Below, piece after piece: positions 7,946 to 16,611 of a stretch of 64,000 nt of DNA. Every line of letters begins with the position of its first letter. Positions within the stretch are counted from its first letter, which is position 1. The position numbers and the translations under genes were made by a program. The stretch is from Nitrosophilus kaiyonis (lineage in GTDB: Bacteria > Campylobacterota > Campylobacteria > Campylobacterales > Nitratiruptoraceae), in the NCBI RefSeq assembly GCF_027943725.1, contig NZ_AP025696.1:372001-436000 (forward strand), given 5' to 3'. The notes below the pieces were generated by a model. That model was not told where the DNA came from. It saw nothing but the letters and a program-made list of their open reading frames with translations, and searched no databases.

Positions 7946-9994
7946 CTATTCTACCTTTACCTTTACAGATTTAAATCTTGCAGTTTTTACAAATTCATCA
8001 GATTCATCACCAAAAAGATAATTAATATGACTTTTTGAATGGTGAAATGAGACATACATTGTGCCTCTTTTTAAACTTTTGGAAAATTTAATCTTTAAAG
8101 GCTTGCTTCTTCCATATTTTGATGTAAGAATCACTTTTTCTTTGTTTTCAAAAAAGGCTTTATCTTTTATACTTACAAGCAAAATATCCTCTTTATGTCT
8201 TTTATAAAGAGTCTCACACTCTTTTGTTTGAGCTGAATTATTATAATGGGTTATAATTCTACCAGTAGTGAGATAAAAATGCGGATCTTTTTTATTTATA
8301 AGCTCTTTTACCATACCCCTTAATTCATACTGCTTATATCTAAAATATCCAAATCCATCTTCTGTTCTAAACTCTTTTTCATGAAGAATTGGAGTATCTT
8401 TTTCAAAAACTGGCCATTGAAGACCTTTTAGTGGATCTTTTTGAAGTTTTTCATATGTAGCTCCACTAAATCTCTCTTTTGCTACTTCTCTTACCTCATC
8501 CCAAATCTCTTTAGAGCTTTTATACCTTAAATCACTACCAAGATATTTTGAAATATTTGCTATAACTTCCCAATCATCTGGCAAATTTGATTTGATTAAA
8601 GGAGTTGATAAATGGAGTCTTCTTTCAGCATTAACATAAACTCCAACTTTTTCATAAGCGCTTTTTACACCAAAAATAACATCTGCATATTTTGTTATCT
8701 CATTTGGAAAAATTTCATTCACTACTAAAAAATCGAGCTTTTTTAAAGCTTTATGAATTTTATTTTGATTTGGATGTATATGGGCCAAATCCTCTCCCAT
8801 ATTAAAAATAGCTTTTATTTTGCCAACCATTATTGCTTCAATAATATCTGGAGTCATTAAGCCAATTTTTTTAGGTTTTTTATAATCTGGTAAATAATAG
8901 GGCAGCATTCCCATATCGCAAGTACCTTGAACATTATTCTGACCTCTTAATGGCATCAAACCAGCACCAACCTTTCCAATATTGCCTGTTAAAAGAGCAA
9001 GATGTGTAATTGCCATAACAGCATAACTTCCATCAATATGTTCAGTTACGCCAAGGCCCCAAAGTATTAAAGTTTTTTTATGAGATATATCATAAGCTAA
9101 TTTTTTTATTTTTTGGGGTAGCTCTTCATACCCTCTAATATGTGAAAAAAAATCTGGATCAGCAAATTTGTCATTTAATATATTTTCTTTATACTCTTTA
9201 AAATTTTTTGTTCTTTTTTCAATAAAATCTTTATTTTCCCATCCATTTTCTAAAATCACTCTAGCAATCATATTTAATATCAAAAGATTTGATTCATAGG
9301 GAATAGTTAAATGGTTTTGAGCAAATTTTGAAAGGGCAATCTCTCTTACATCTATTACAGATAGATTTACACCTTTTTTTACAACTTCTAAAATCCTATT
9401 TGCAACAATAGGATGAGCTTCAGTTGTATTTGATCCAATTACAACTATATTTTCACATTCATATATATCATCGAAAGGGTTTGTAGCCGCACCCTCTCCT
9501 ATAGTTGCTCTCATACCTTTTAAACTTGGAGAGTGACATACTCTTGCACAGTTATCAACATGAGGAGAGCCAATAATTTCTCTAGCAAATTTTTGAAAAA
9601 TATAGCCACTTTCACAATTTGTTCTAGCTCCACCTATTGCAGCAAAAGATTCTGGATCAAAAGATTTTATCTCTTTTAATTTTTTTGCAACAAGCCTGTA
9701 AGCTAAATCATAATCCAATTTATAATGATCTACATCAAAATTTTCCAATTTTTCTTTAAATTCATCATAAAGTTTAGGATTTTTTTGAAAAAAACTTTTT
9801 TTTATTAAAGCATTTTTTAGTCTATTTTCACTATAAAGATATTCATATCCATATTTTCCTTTTATGCAAAGTTTTCCTCTGCTTACTACACCATCACTTT
9901 TTGCAAAAATTTTTGTAATCTTTTCATTTTCTACAACTGCTGCAATATCACAACCTACACCACAATAGGTGCATACAGAATCTATAATTTTCAC
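7946..9994 (-). CDS. Molybdopterin oxidoreductase, formate dehydrogenase alpha-like
   Basis: 682 aa from the GTG at 9994, which has TTGGAG upstream; the longer frame to 10024 begins in the repeat array. The N-terminal Mo/W-bisPGD [4Fe-4S] motif is CTYCGVGC...KLCIKG. NCARVCHSPS places a cysteine (C153) where FdhA/FdhF enzymes have Sec or Cys as Mo ligand, with the following His conserved, so a cysteine-type formate dehydrogenase is the best guess; assimilatory nitrate reductase-like relatives cannot be excluded. No TAT signal, so cytoplasmic. There are no beta or gamma subunits and no fdhD nearby, although moaA and moeA are in the window. It lies between yraN and hom, which I recall as adjacent in Campylobacter. 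Confidence 0.82.
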   Translation of the reverse strand: MKIIDSVCTYCGVGCDIAAVVENEKITKIFAKSDGVVSRGKLCIKGKYGYEYLYSENRLKNALIKKSFFQKNPKLYDEFKEKLENFDVDHYKLDYDLAYRLVAKKLKEIKSFDPESFAAIGGARTNCESGYIFQKFAREIIGSPHVDNCARVCHSPSLKGMRATIGEGAATNPFDDIYECENIVVIGSNTTEAHPIVANRILEVVKKGVNLSVIDVREIALSKFAQNHLTIPYESNLLILNMIARVILENGWENKDFIEKRTKNFKEYKENILNDKFADPDFFSHIRGYEELPQKIKKLAYDISHKKTLILWGLGVTEHIDGSYAVMAITHLALLTGNIGKVGAGLMPLRGQNNVQGTCDMGMLPYYLPDYKKPKKIGLMTPDIIEAIMVGKIKAIFNMGEDLAHIHPNQNKIHKALKKLDFLVVNEIFPNEITKYADVIFGVKSAYEKVGVYVNAERRLHLSTPLIKSNLPDDWEVIANISKYLGSDLRYKSSKEIWDEVREVAKERFSGATYEKLQKDPLKGLQWPVFEKDTPILHEKEFRTEDGFGYFRYKQYELRGMVKELINKKDPHFYLTTGRIITHYNNSAQTKECETLYKRHKEDILLVSIKDKAFFENKEKVILTSKYGRSKPLKIKFSKSLKRGTMYVSFHHSKSHINYLFGDESDEFVKTARFKSVKVKVE

Positions 9995-10171
9995 AATAAC
10001 TCCAAAATTTGGTGTGTTGGACATTAAATATTCGTGAATCGTAATTCGTAATTCGTAATTGGGAATTGGTATATTTTCCGCTTTCCCGCTTCACTGCTTC
10101 ACAGCTTCTCTGCTATTTCACCAAATATTACCAACTCAAAAATTATTATCATCTAAAAAAATATTTTAATT
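9995..10171. repeat. Word array between hom and the molybdoenzyme gene
   Basis: CGTGAATCGTAATTCGTAATT-type words, then AATTGGGAATTGG, then CCGCTTTCCCGCTTCACTGC and TTCACAGCTTCTCTGC. The TAATTCGTAATTCG words are specific to this spacer and the right end of the window (about 63725). No inverted partner is obvious here. Confidence 0.75.
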
Positions 10172-11431
10172 TTATTCGATTCTCATCATAAAAGGTTTGC
10201 CATCAATAAAATCTAACTTCTCTAACTCTTTTAAAGCTTTTTGGATATCTTTTTCATAACATTCATGAGTTGAAAGCAGAAGATTTGCTTTAGATTTCTC
10301 TTTTGGTTTTTGAAGCATAGACTCTATTGATATATTAAGATTTCCAAAGAGTTCAGCTATTTTTGCTAATACTCCGGGTCTATCTTCAACAAGAACTCTT
10401 AAGTAATATTTTGATTTTATATCATCAATATTTAATAGTTTCATACCACTCTCTAAAGGTTTTTTAAATCCAAGCATTGGTGAGCATTTTCCACCTCTTG
10501 CAATATCTATAATATTCGATACTACAGCACTTGCAGTTGCATCACCACCAGCTCCTGGCCCATAATACATTGTCTCACCTACAAAATCACCTATAACACT
10601 AATTCCATTCATCACTCCATCTACTTTTGCAATCATCTGTTCTTTAGAAATAAGTGTTGGATGAACTCTTAATTCAACATGATTATTGATTTTTTTTGCA
10701 ATTCCAAGAAGTTTTATAGAATATCCAAACTCATTTGCAAATGAAAAATCCAATGAAGTGATTTTGGTTATTCCTTCAATTAAAATATCTTCTGGTTTAG
10801 CATCTATTCCATAAGCAATACTTGCTAAAATCAAAAGCTTATGTGCTGCATCAAATCCTTCTATATCAAATGTAGGATCAGCCTCTGCATAGCCAAGGTC
10901 TTGAGCCTCTTTTAAAACTAAATCAAAATCTACGCTCTCTTTTTCCATTTTAGTCAAGATAAAGTTGCATGTTCCATTCATTATACCCTTAATAGCTTCT
11001 ATATGGTTAGCACTAAGCCCTTCTCTTAATGCTTTAATAATTGGAATTCCACCTGCTACACTTGCCTCAAACTCAAAAGGTATATCACCAGCTAAATTTT
11101 GCAGCTCATACCTATGATATGCAAGCAGAGCTTTATTTGCAGTGACAACAGCTTTTTTATTCAGTAGCGCCTTTTTAACTACATTATATGCTTCATCAAC
11201 TCCGCCCATAAGCTCAACAACTATATCTATTTGAGGCTCATTAACAATTTCATAAGGATCGGTAGTTAAAGGGATATTTACATCTCTTTTTTTATTTAAG
11301 TTTCTAACTGCTCCTTTAGCAACAACTATCTCTTTTCCACTTCTTGCATTAATAATATCTCTGTTTTTTTCTAAAATTTTTACTACACTTTCTCCTACTG
11401 TTCCAACTCCAACTATTCCTACTTTTATCAT
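10172..11431 (-). CDS. hom: Homoserine dehydrogenase
   Basis: 419 aa NAD(P)-dependent reductase making homoserine for threonine and methionine. Rossmann motif KVGIVGVGTVGESVV at the N-terminus, TANKALLA and the catalytic-domain signature GIMNGTCNFILTKME / GYAEADPTFDIEGFDAAHKL, then a C-terminal ACT domain from about residue 340 (YYLRVLVEDRPGVLAKIAELF), the usual site of threonine feedback inhibition. Three close ATGs exist; the one at 11431 has AAAGGA at the best spacing. Length normal for the ACT-containing class. Confidence 0.96.
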   Translation of the reverse strand: MIKVGIVGVGTVGESVVKILEKNRDIINARSGKEIVVAKGAVRNLNKKRDVNIPLTTDPYEIVNEPQIDIVVELMGGVDEAYNVVKKALLNKKAVVTANKALLAYHRYELQNLAGDIPFEFEASVAGGIPIIKALREGLSANHIEAIKGIMNGTCNFILTKMEKESVDFDLVLKEAQDLGYAEADPTFDIEGFDAAHKLLILASIAYGIDAKPEDILIEGITKITSLDFSFANEFGYSIKLLGIAKKINNHVELRVHPTLISKEQMIAKVDGVMNGISVIGDFVGETMYYGPGAGGDATASAVVSNIIDIARGGKCSPMLGFKKPLESGMKLLNIDDIKSKYYLRVLVEDRPGVLAKIAELFGNLNISIESMLQKPKEKSKANLLLSTHECYEKDIQKALKELEKLDFIDGKPFMMRIE

Positions 11432-11455
11432 TTTCATCCTTTTGTAAAAAGTCAA

Positions 11456-11568
11456 AATTAGTTGAGTAAGATAAGTGTGGTTAGTGAGGTATATAATTAA
11501 ATTATAAAATATTAAGTAATTTAAAAAATTTTATTTATTACTCACCATACTAAACTTACTCACCTTGC
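11456..11568. repeat. Quasi-palindromic word array between aminotransferase and hom
   Basis: GTTGAGTAAGATAAGTGTGG and TTAGTGAGG on the left face TTACTCACCATACTAAACTT and ACTCACCTTGCTTACC on the right, again an inverted arrangement of degenerate words around an AT-rich apex. The AGTAAG/GTTAGTGAG word set differs from neighbouring spacers. Confidence 0.78.
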
Positions 11569-12774
11569 TTACCTATTATTTAAAAATTTTTTTATATTTC
11601 TTGCAGCTTGTCTTATTCTTTTTTCATTTTCAATCAAAGCTATTCTAACCCATCCTTCGCCAAATTCGCCAAATCCAACACCAGGACTTACGGCTACTTT
11701 TGCATCGGTTAAGAGTTTTTTACTAAATTCTAAGCTTCCTAGATGTTCAAACTCTTTTGGAATTTTTGCCCATACAAACATTGTTGCTTTTGGTTTTACT
11801 ATCTCCCATCCAGCTTTATTAAAACTTTCAACTAAAACATCTCTTCTTTTTTCGTATTTTAATCTTATCTTTTCAACCTCATCTTCATGATAATCTAAAG
11901 CAACAGTTGCAGCAATCTGAATAGGAGTAAACATACCATAATCTATCCAGCTTTTTATTTTTTGAAGAGCACCTATTAATCTTTCATTTCCTACCATAAA
12001 ACCAACACGCCAACCTGCCATATTGTAGCTTTTAGATAGAGTAAAACTCTCAACTGCAACATCTTTTGCACCATCAACTTCTAAAATAGAAGGAGTTTTG
12101 TATCCATCATAAGTTAAATCTGCATATGCTATATCACTAATGATATAAAATCTCTCTTTTTTCGCTATTTTTACAAGCTCTTTGTAAAATTCTGGAGTTA
12201 CTGTTGCCGTTGAAGGATTGTGAGGAAAATTTACTACCAAAAATTTAGGTTTTGGAAAAGCTTCATTAAGCGCAGAATGAAGATTTTTAAAAAATTTCTC
12301 CTCATCAACCTCATAATATTCATCAAAATCCAATTTAAAATTATGCACACTACCACCAGCTAATATAAATGCATATGAATGAATAGGATATGTCGGTCCA
12401 GGAACTATGGCAACATCACCAGGATTTGTAACAGCATGTACAAGATGTACATACCCCTCTTTACTTCCCATTGTTGCAACCGCTTCTGTTTCTGGGTCTA
12501 AAGCAACTCCATATCTTCTTTCATACCAGTTACAAATAGCAAGTCTTAATTTATAAATACCTTTACTTGCACTATATCCATGATTTTTAGGTTTTTTTGC
12601 TGCTTCTATTAGTTTATCTATGATTGGTTTTGGAGCAGGGCCATCTGGATTTCCCATACTAAAATCGATAATATCTTCTCCTGCTCTTCTAGCAGCCATT
12701 TTAATCTCATTAACCGCAGCAAAAACATATTTTGGAAGTCTTTCAATTTTATTAAATCTTATCTCTTCAAACAT
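11569..12774 (-). CDS. Class I/II PLP aminotransferase (AlaA/aspartate aminotransferase-like)
   Basis: 401 aa fold-type I aminotransferase. The PLP-binding lysine is K248 in [40 protein letters not shown] and the C-terminal WVRIALIE arginine motif bind cofactor and the substrate carboxylate. The sequence resembles the alanine/aspartate transaminases that precede hom in Campylobacter; an LL-diaminopimelate aminotransferase role is possible but not shown. ATG start with AAGGA upstream. The neighbouring gene is hom, but a hairpin-forming word array separates them. Confidence 0.9.
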   Translation of the reverse strand: MFEEIRFNKIERLPKYVFAAVNEIKMAARRAGEDIIDFSMGNPDGPAPKPIIDKLIEAAKKPKNHGYSASKGIYKLRLAICNWYERRYGVALDPETEAVATMGSKEGYVHLVHAVTNPGDVAIVPGPTYPIHSYAFILAGGSVHNFKLDFDEYYEVDEEKFFKNLHSALNEAFPKPKFLVVNFPHNPSTATVTPEFYKELVKIAKKERFYIISDIAYADLTYDGYKTPSILEVDGAKDVAVESFTLSKSYNMAGWRVGFMVGNERLIGALQKIKSWIDYGMFTPIQIAATVALDYHEDEVEKIRLKYEKRRDVLVESFNKAGWEIVKPKATMFVWAKIPKEFEHLGSLEFSKKLLTDAKVAVSPGVGFGEFGEGWVRIALIENEKRIRQAARNIKKFLNNR

Positions 12775-12911
12775 CTTTTTCCTTGATTAATATTATTTAG
12801 TATATTAGTGTATTGGTTATTAGTTATTAGCAAAAAAATATTTATATATTAAATATACCAATAACCAATAAACCAATTACACTTTTCTAACTCATCACAC
12901 TCAACTAAGTT
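12775..12911. repeat. Quasi-palindromic word array after a hypothetical gene
   Basis: TATTAGTGTATTGGTTATTAG is followed, after a short AT-rich apex, by ACCAATAACCAATAAACCAATTAC. The two halves are imperfect reverse complements, giving a stem of about 25 bp. Same word set as 36227-36357 and 49689-49807. Confidence 0.85.
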
Positions 12912-13724
12912 TTATTCCAAAGTTACTCTAAGCCCATATTTTAAATTATTTAATGTATATGAATCTGAAATTTTAATATAATATGAACTTGGTGGCAAAT
13001 ATATAACAAGCCAATCTGTTTTTTCATCTTTTTTGTAAACTTTTAATATATGCAAATTTTTATCGTAAATTACAATTTTTGGATACCATCTATTACCACC
13101 AAAACTAGCAATAGATATTTTAGAACCACCTTCAATATTTAGCCAATAATCGCTAAGAGGTTTTTTTAATCTTGTTCTTTCTTTTAAAACAAGCTTTTTA
13201 GCATTTAGAGTTGCTCTATCTACATTTATAAAATATTCCCATTTACTTTCACTTTTTCTTGTGATTTCTAGTATATCACAACCATTTTTTATTAAAAATG
13301 AACTAAATATTTCAGGATCTAATGTATATTCTGAATCAAATTTTATTTTCCAAATAAAAAGATTATCATCAAAATCAACCTCTTGTGTAAAAGTAAATAA
13401 AAATCCTAAATTGTTTAAATTATCTTGAATTATTTTCATAAAAAATATAGGATTTGAATTAGTTTTAAATGTAATAATATTCTCTTTTGGAGATTGAAAA
13501 AAAAGATTTAACAACCCATTTTCTTTAAGAGTTTTTATAACTTTTAATATATCTACTTTTTCATCAGTTAAATAGTACTGCTCTTTGTTTTGAAAGATTT
13601 TATTTATAAGTCTAAAATGTTTTTGGTAAACATTTTCACTAACCAAATTTTTAATACTTTCTTCTAAAGGGTCGCCAAACAGTAAAGAAAAAGCAAAAAT
13701 CAGTAATATAAAAACTCTTACCAA
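12912..13724 (-). CDS. Exported hypothetical protein
   Basis: 270 aa. Starts MVRVFILLIFAFSLLFG, a signal peptide, so periplasmic. I recognise no enzymatic motif; the sequence is a mix of short helices (first ~100 residues, with repeated NNLGF/NTF elements) and beta-rich segments toward the C-terminus (WLVIYLPPSSYYIKISDSYT). TTG start, overlapping the upstream membrane-protein gene by 7 bp, so the two are coupled. I recall a pair of uncharacterised proteins at the equivalent position in Campylobacter (between the aminotransferase and the rRNA methylase), which suggests a conserved envelope role, but function is unknown. Confidence 0.85.
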   Translation of the reverse strand: MVRVFILLIFAFSLLFGDPLEESIKNLVSENVYQKHFRLINKIFQNKEQYYLTDEKVDILKVIKTLKENGLLNLFFQSPKENIITFKTNSNPIFFMKIIQDNLNNLGFLFTFTQEVDFDDNLFIWKIKFDSEYTLDPEIFSSFLIKNGCDILEITRKSESKWEYFINVDRATLNAKKLVLKERTRLKKPLSDYWLNIEGGSKISIASFGGNRWYPKIVIYDKNLHILKVYKKDEKTDWLVIYLPPSSYYIKISDSYTLNNLKYGLRVTLE

Positions 13725-14545
13725 TTTTTACCTCTATTAAATCTTATGAAAGTCTCTTTATCAATTTTTTCAAGCTCACCAGCTCTATATAAAAATCTTA
13801 GTTTTCCTTTACTGTTATAATCGGTTATATTTCCATCAATATCTATTTTTATATTTCCATGTCCAGTTACAATGAGCTGGTCTCTTGAACTATTTAACTC
13901 AATAGGAAAAGAAGTTATATAATTTTTTCTTGAATAATCATCAAGATATATAATACCTATCCAAACCTTTTGTTTTGGAATGATTGCAATTGTAGGCAAG
14001 ATAGCTTCAGTTTTTATCTCTTTTGAAACTGTTTTATTTACTTCATCAGATATTGTTACATTTTCTTCAGATTCACTCTCTTGTATAGATTGAGTTTTGG
14101 TTTCTGATTCATTTTTTTCATTGCTAAAAAATTTCTCTTTTTTTACTTTTTGTTTATTTTCTACTTTTTCTTTTTTAGTCTCTTTTTTTCCATTAAATAT
14201 TATAAAGAATAAAGCAATTAAAATAATTATTAGAATTATTAAAATTAAATATTTTTTATTTTCTTTTTTATTATTATCAGTTTCATTAATAGTTTCTAAA
14301 TTTTGATCTTCATCTTTTGGTTTTATAAGACTTTTTTTTGCAAAATATTCATCAATCTCTTTTTTTAAATCGCTAAGGTCATAATTAAATTCTCTTTCTA
14401 TTATTTTTACAAAACCAAGAGCTTTTAATCTATCAAACTTTGAAAAATCTTTATCCAAAAGAGCTTTAATATATTTTCTAGCAATATATGTTTTGTGGTA
14501 TATCTCTTCAATATCTTTTTCTTTAAGTTTATCTAAATCACTCAT
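13718..14545 (-). CDS. Single-pass membrane hypothetical protein
   Basis: 275 aa. The cytoplasmic N-terminal ~95 residues are charged and helical (LKEKDIEEIYHKTYIARKYI), followed by one transmembrane segment of Ile/Leu/Phe (about residues 100-118), a Lys/Glu-rich linker (ETKKEKVENKQKVKKEKF) and a C-terminal periplasmic beta-rich domain (VWIGIIYLDDYSRKNY...GHGNIKIDIDGNIT). The layout (cytoplasmic helix domain, one TM, flexible linker, small periplasmic domain) resembles RodZ-like or other cell-shape adaptors, but no helix-turn-helix is convincing. Overlaps both neighbours (TAATG with the methylase, 7 bp with the exported protein), so it is in a tight operon. Confidence 0.8.
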   Translation of the reverse strand: MSDLDKLKEKDIEEIYHKTYIARKYIKALLDKDFSKFDRLKALGFVKIIEREFNYDLSDLKKEIDEYFAKKSLIKPKDEDQNLETINETDNNKKENKKYLILIILIIILIALFFIIFNGKKETKKEKVENKQKVKKEKFFSNEKNESETKTQSIQESESEENVTISDEVNKTVSKEIKTEAILPTIAIIPKQKVWIGIIYLDDYSRKNYITSFPIELNSSRDQLIVTGHGNIKIDIDGNITDYNSKGKLRFLYRAGELEKIDKETFIRFNRGKNW

Positions 14546-15222
14546 TATCTCATCCTATCTATGAGAATCGCCGCTGCAGCACTAACATTTAATGAATCAA
14601 ATTCTCTTTCCATAACTATTTTAATCTTTTTATCGCTTTTTTGCTCTAATCTTAAAGGTATACCTTCCCCTTCACTTCCAAGAATAAGAACTCTTTTCTT
14701 ATTAAATGAAACTTTTCTTACATCAACTCCATTTAACGAGGCTACACTTATTTCAAATCCATTCATTTTAAGCTCATTTATAAGATCATAAATATTAAAA
14801 TATTTTATTATTGGAAGATCAAGAGCTGCACCGCTACTTACTCTTATAATGCCTTCCATTTTTATATTTTTTATATTTGAAATAACTAAAGCATCTGCAC
14901 CTAAAGCATAAGCGGATCTTACAATTGATCCTATATTGCCCACATCTGTTACACCATACAAGACGACAATAAAATTTTTATCTTTAACATCATTTAAATC
15001 ATAAAAACTATACTCTTCAATTTCAAGCAAGAAACCTTGATGATTTCCTCCATGACATAGACTTTGAGCCTTTTTATTATCAATATTTAAAATCTCTTTA
15101 CCAAGTTTTTGAACTCTTTTGAAAATTTTTTCATCTACTTTTTTTGAAAAAATTACTTTTTTTATAAGTTCTGGATGTTTATCTAAAATATAAAAAAATA
15201 TCTGTTTTCCATATACTATCAT
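14545..15222 (-). CDS. TrmH/RlmB-type SPOUT RNA 2'-O-methyltransferase
   Basis: 225 aa. The SPOUT trefoil-knot motifs are clear: motif 1 GVTDVGNIGSIVRSA (with the catalytic-site Asn and Arg), motif 2 VLILGSEGEGIP and motif 3 SLNVSAAAAILIDRM. A short N-terminal RNA-binding domain (about 75 residues, LDKHPELIKKVIFSKKVDEK) resembles RlmB, which makes Gm2251 in 23S rRNA; substrate assignment is by family only. Stop and next start overlap as TAATG. Confidence 0.9.
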   Translation of the reverse strand: MIVYGKQIFFYILDKHPELIKKVIFSKKVDEKIFKRVQKLGKEILNIDNKKAQSLCHGGNHQGFLLEIEEYSFYDLNDVKDKNFIVVLYGVTDVGNIGSIVRSAYALGADALVISNIKNIKMEGIIRVSSGAALDLPIIKYFNIYDLINELKMNGFEISVASLNGVDVRKVSFNKKRVLILGSEGEGIPLRLEQKSDKKIKIVMEREFDSLNVSAAAAILIDRMR

Positions 15223-15259
15223 AAGCTGATTTTATCTTTTTAATACTTATTGAAAGGTT

Positions 15260-15394
15260 AAAAAATATTAGAGATTTGATATAAGTTATTGGTAATTGGT
15301 TTATTGGTAGCTTCACAACTTTACTGCTTTTCCACTTCATCCCTTATCATTTTACTGCCTTATCTCCCTAATCTCCTAACTCACCATACTAACC
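15260..15394. repeat. Mixed word array between rsmI and the methylase gene
   Basis: GTTATTGGTAATTGGTTTATTGG, GCTTCACAACTTTACTGC and ACTCACCATACTAACCCTACTC words, the same classes as in other spacers but arranged mainly head to tail here. No clear terminator hairpin. Confidence 0.65.
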
Positions 15395-16216
15395 CTACTC
15401 ACCTTTAATTAACTCCTGATACCACTCTTTAACACTTTTATCTGTTATTTTTGACAAAAGTTTGGCTTTTTCTTTTTTTGATATATCTAAATTCAATATA
15501 TCATTAATATCTAAATTTGTAATAGCAGTTTTTTCTTTCGAAGGTGAAATTATAACAACCCATTCACCTTTTATATTTTCATTTTTTAGTATCTCTAAAA
15601 GCTCATATGCTCTATTTTTAAAAAATTTTTGATGCTTTTTTGTTATCTCTTTTGCTAAAAAGAGCTCTCTTTGTGGATCTATATTTACAATTTCCTCTAA
15701 TAACTTTATTAACCTATGGGGAGCTTCATAAAGAATTGATGGATGAGAATTTTGCATAATTTGTGATAGTTTTTTAACTCTTTCTTGAGATTTATGAGAC
15801 AAAAAAGCATAAAAAGAAAATTCACTACTTTCAAATCCACTTGCTGCATATGCAGTTGTCAAAGCTGTAGGGCCAGGTAATACATCATACTCAATATCAT
15901 TTTCTTGGCAAAATTTTACAAGCAAGGCTCCTGGATCACTAATCCCAGGCATCCCTGCATCACTTACATAAACTACATTTTGAGAAAAAAAATCTTTATC
16001 TATATTTTTTAAAAAATTTTTTTGATTGTGTTCATGAAAAGAGATAAATTTTGAAGATTTTATATTTATATTAAATCTATTTTTTAAAAGATTTAGAAGC
16101 TTTTTTGTTACTCTTGTATCTTCACAAAGAAAAATATCAGCATTTTCAAAAGCTTTTAAAGCTCTTATGCTGATATCTTCAAGATTACCTATTGGAGTAG
16201 GGATTAATTGAAGCAA
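15395..16216 (-). CDS. rsmI: 16S rRNA 2'-O-ribose C1402 methyltransferase
   Basis: 273 aa SAM-dependent methyltransferase of the tetrapyrrole-methylase fold, modifying the ribosomal P-site region. Signatures: LIPTPIGNLEDISIRAL at the N-terminus, CEDTRVTKKLL, and the SAM-binding SDAGMPGISDPG. The start is a TTG two bases after the rpmE stop codon, so translation is coupled to rpmE. Order rsmI-rpmE is as in Campylobacter. Confidence 0.95.
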   Translation of the reverse strand: MLQLIPTPIGNLEDISIRALKAFENADIFLCEDTRVTKKLLNLLKNRFNINIKSSKFISFHEHNQKNFLKNIDKDFFSQNVVYVSDAGMPGISDPGALLVKFCQENDIEYDVLPGPTALTTAYAASGFESSEFSFYAFLSHKSQERVKKLSQIMQNSHPSILYEAPHRLIKLLEEIVNIDPQRELFLAKEITKKHQKFFKNRAYELLEILKNENIKGEWVVIISPSKEKTAITNLDINDILNLDISKKEKAKLLSKITDKSVKEWYQELIKGE

Positions 16217-16217
16217 A

Positions 16218-16418
16218 CTATTTCATGCCAAATTTTTTCTTAAATTTTTCTACTCTACCAGTAGTGTCAACAATTTTTTCACTTCCAGTGAAAAATGGAT
16301 GACATTTATTGCATATATCAATTTTTAATTTAGGTTTATTTGAATAAACTACAAAATGATTACCACATGCGCAAGTTACTTCGCACTCTACATATTCTGG
16401 ATGGATACCTTTTTTCAT
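16218..16418 (-). CDS. rpmE: 50S ribosomal protein L31
   Basis: 66 aa L31 of the cysteine-containing (zinc-binding, C+) type: CACGNHF and [10 protein letters not shown] supply the Cys set. ATG start with AAGGA upstream. It is preceded by a ~140-nt leader with its own -10 element and a strong hairpin, and followed after one base by the rsmI start. In Campylobacter rsmE comes next upstream; here a pilus cluster intervenes. Confidence 0.96.
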   Translation of the reverse strand: MKKGIHPEYVECEVTCACGNHFVVYSNKPKLKIDICNKCHPFFTGSEKIVDTTGRVEKFKKKFGMK

Positions 16419-16519
16419 TATCTTTTCCTTAAATTTATTAGATTTTAATTTTGGAGCGTAATAATACCAGCTATTTTTTTTTATTTCAATAAAAATTACA
16501 AATTAATTTTTTAAATCAC

Positions 16520-16543
16520 AGCAGACTCGAAAATGAGCCTGCT
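16520..16543 (-). promoter_or_regulatory. Hairpin in the rpmE leader
   Basis: On the minus strand AGCAGGCTC-ATTTTC-GAGTCTGCT makes a 9-bp stem with one G-U wobble; on the plus strand that pair would be an A-C mismatch, so the structure favours a minus-strand RNA. A C-rich tract (CCCCTCCCCC, 16550-16561 region) lies just 5' of it. It could be an L31 autoregulatory leader or a small RNA. Confidence 0.5.
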
Positions 16544-16568
16544 GCTACATAGGGGGAGGGGAATAAGC

Positions 16569-16574
16569 ATTATA
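16569..16574 (-). promoter_or_regulatory. Predicted -10 element for rpmE
   Basis: TATAAT in the context GATATAATGC, placed so that transcription would begin just before the C-rich tract and the leader hairpin. Upstream is A/T-rich without a clear -35, as usual for Campylobacterota promoters. Confidence 0.5.
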
Positions 16575-16611
16575 TCAAAAAAATATTTTTATTTCAATTT
16601 AATAATGCTTT

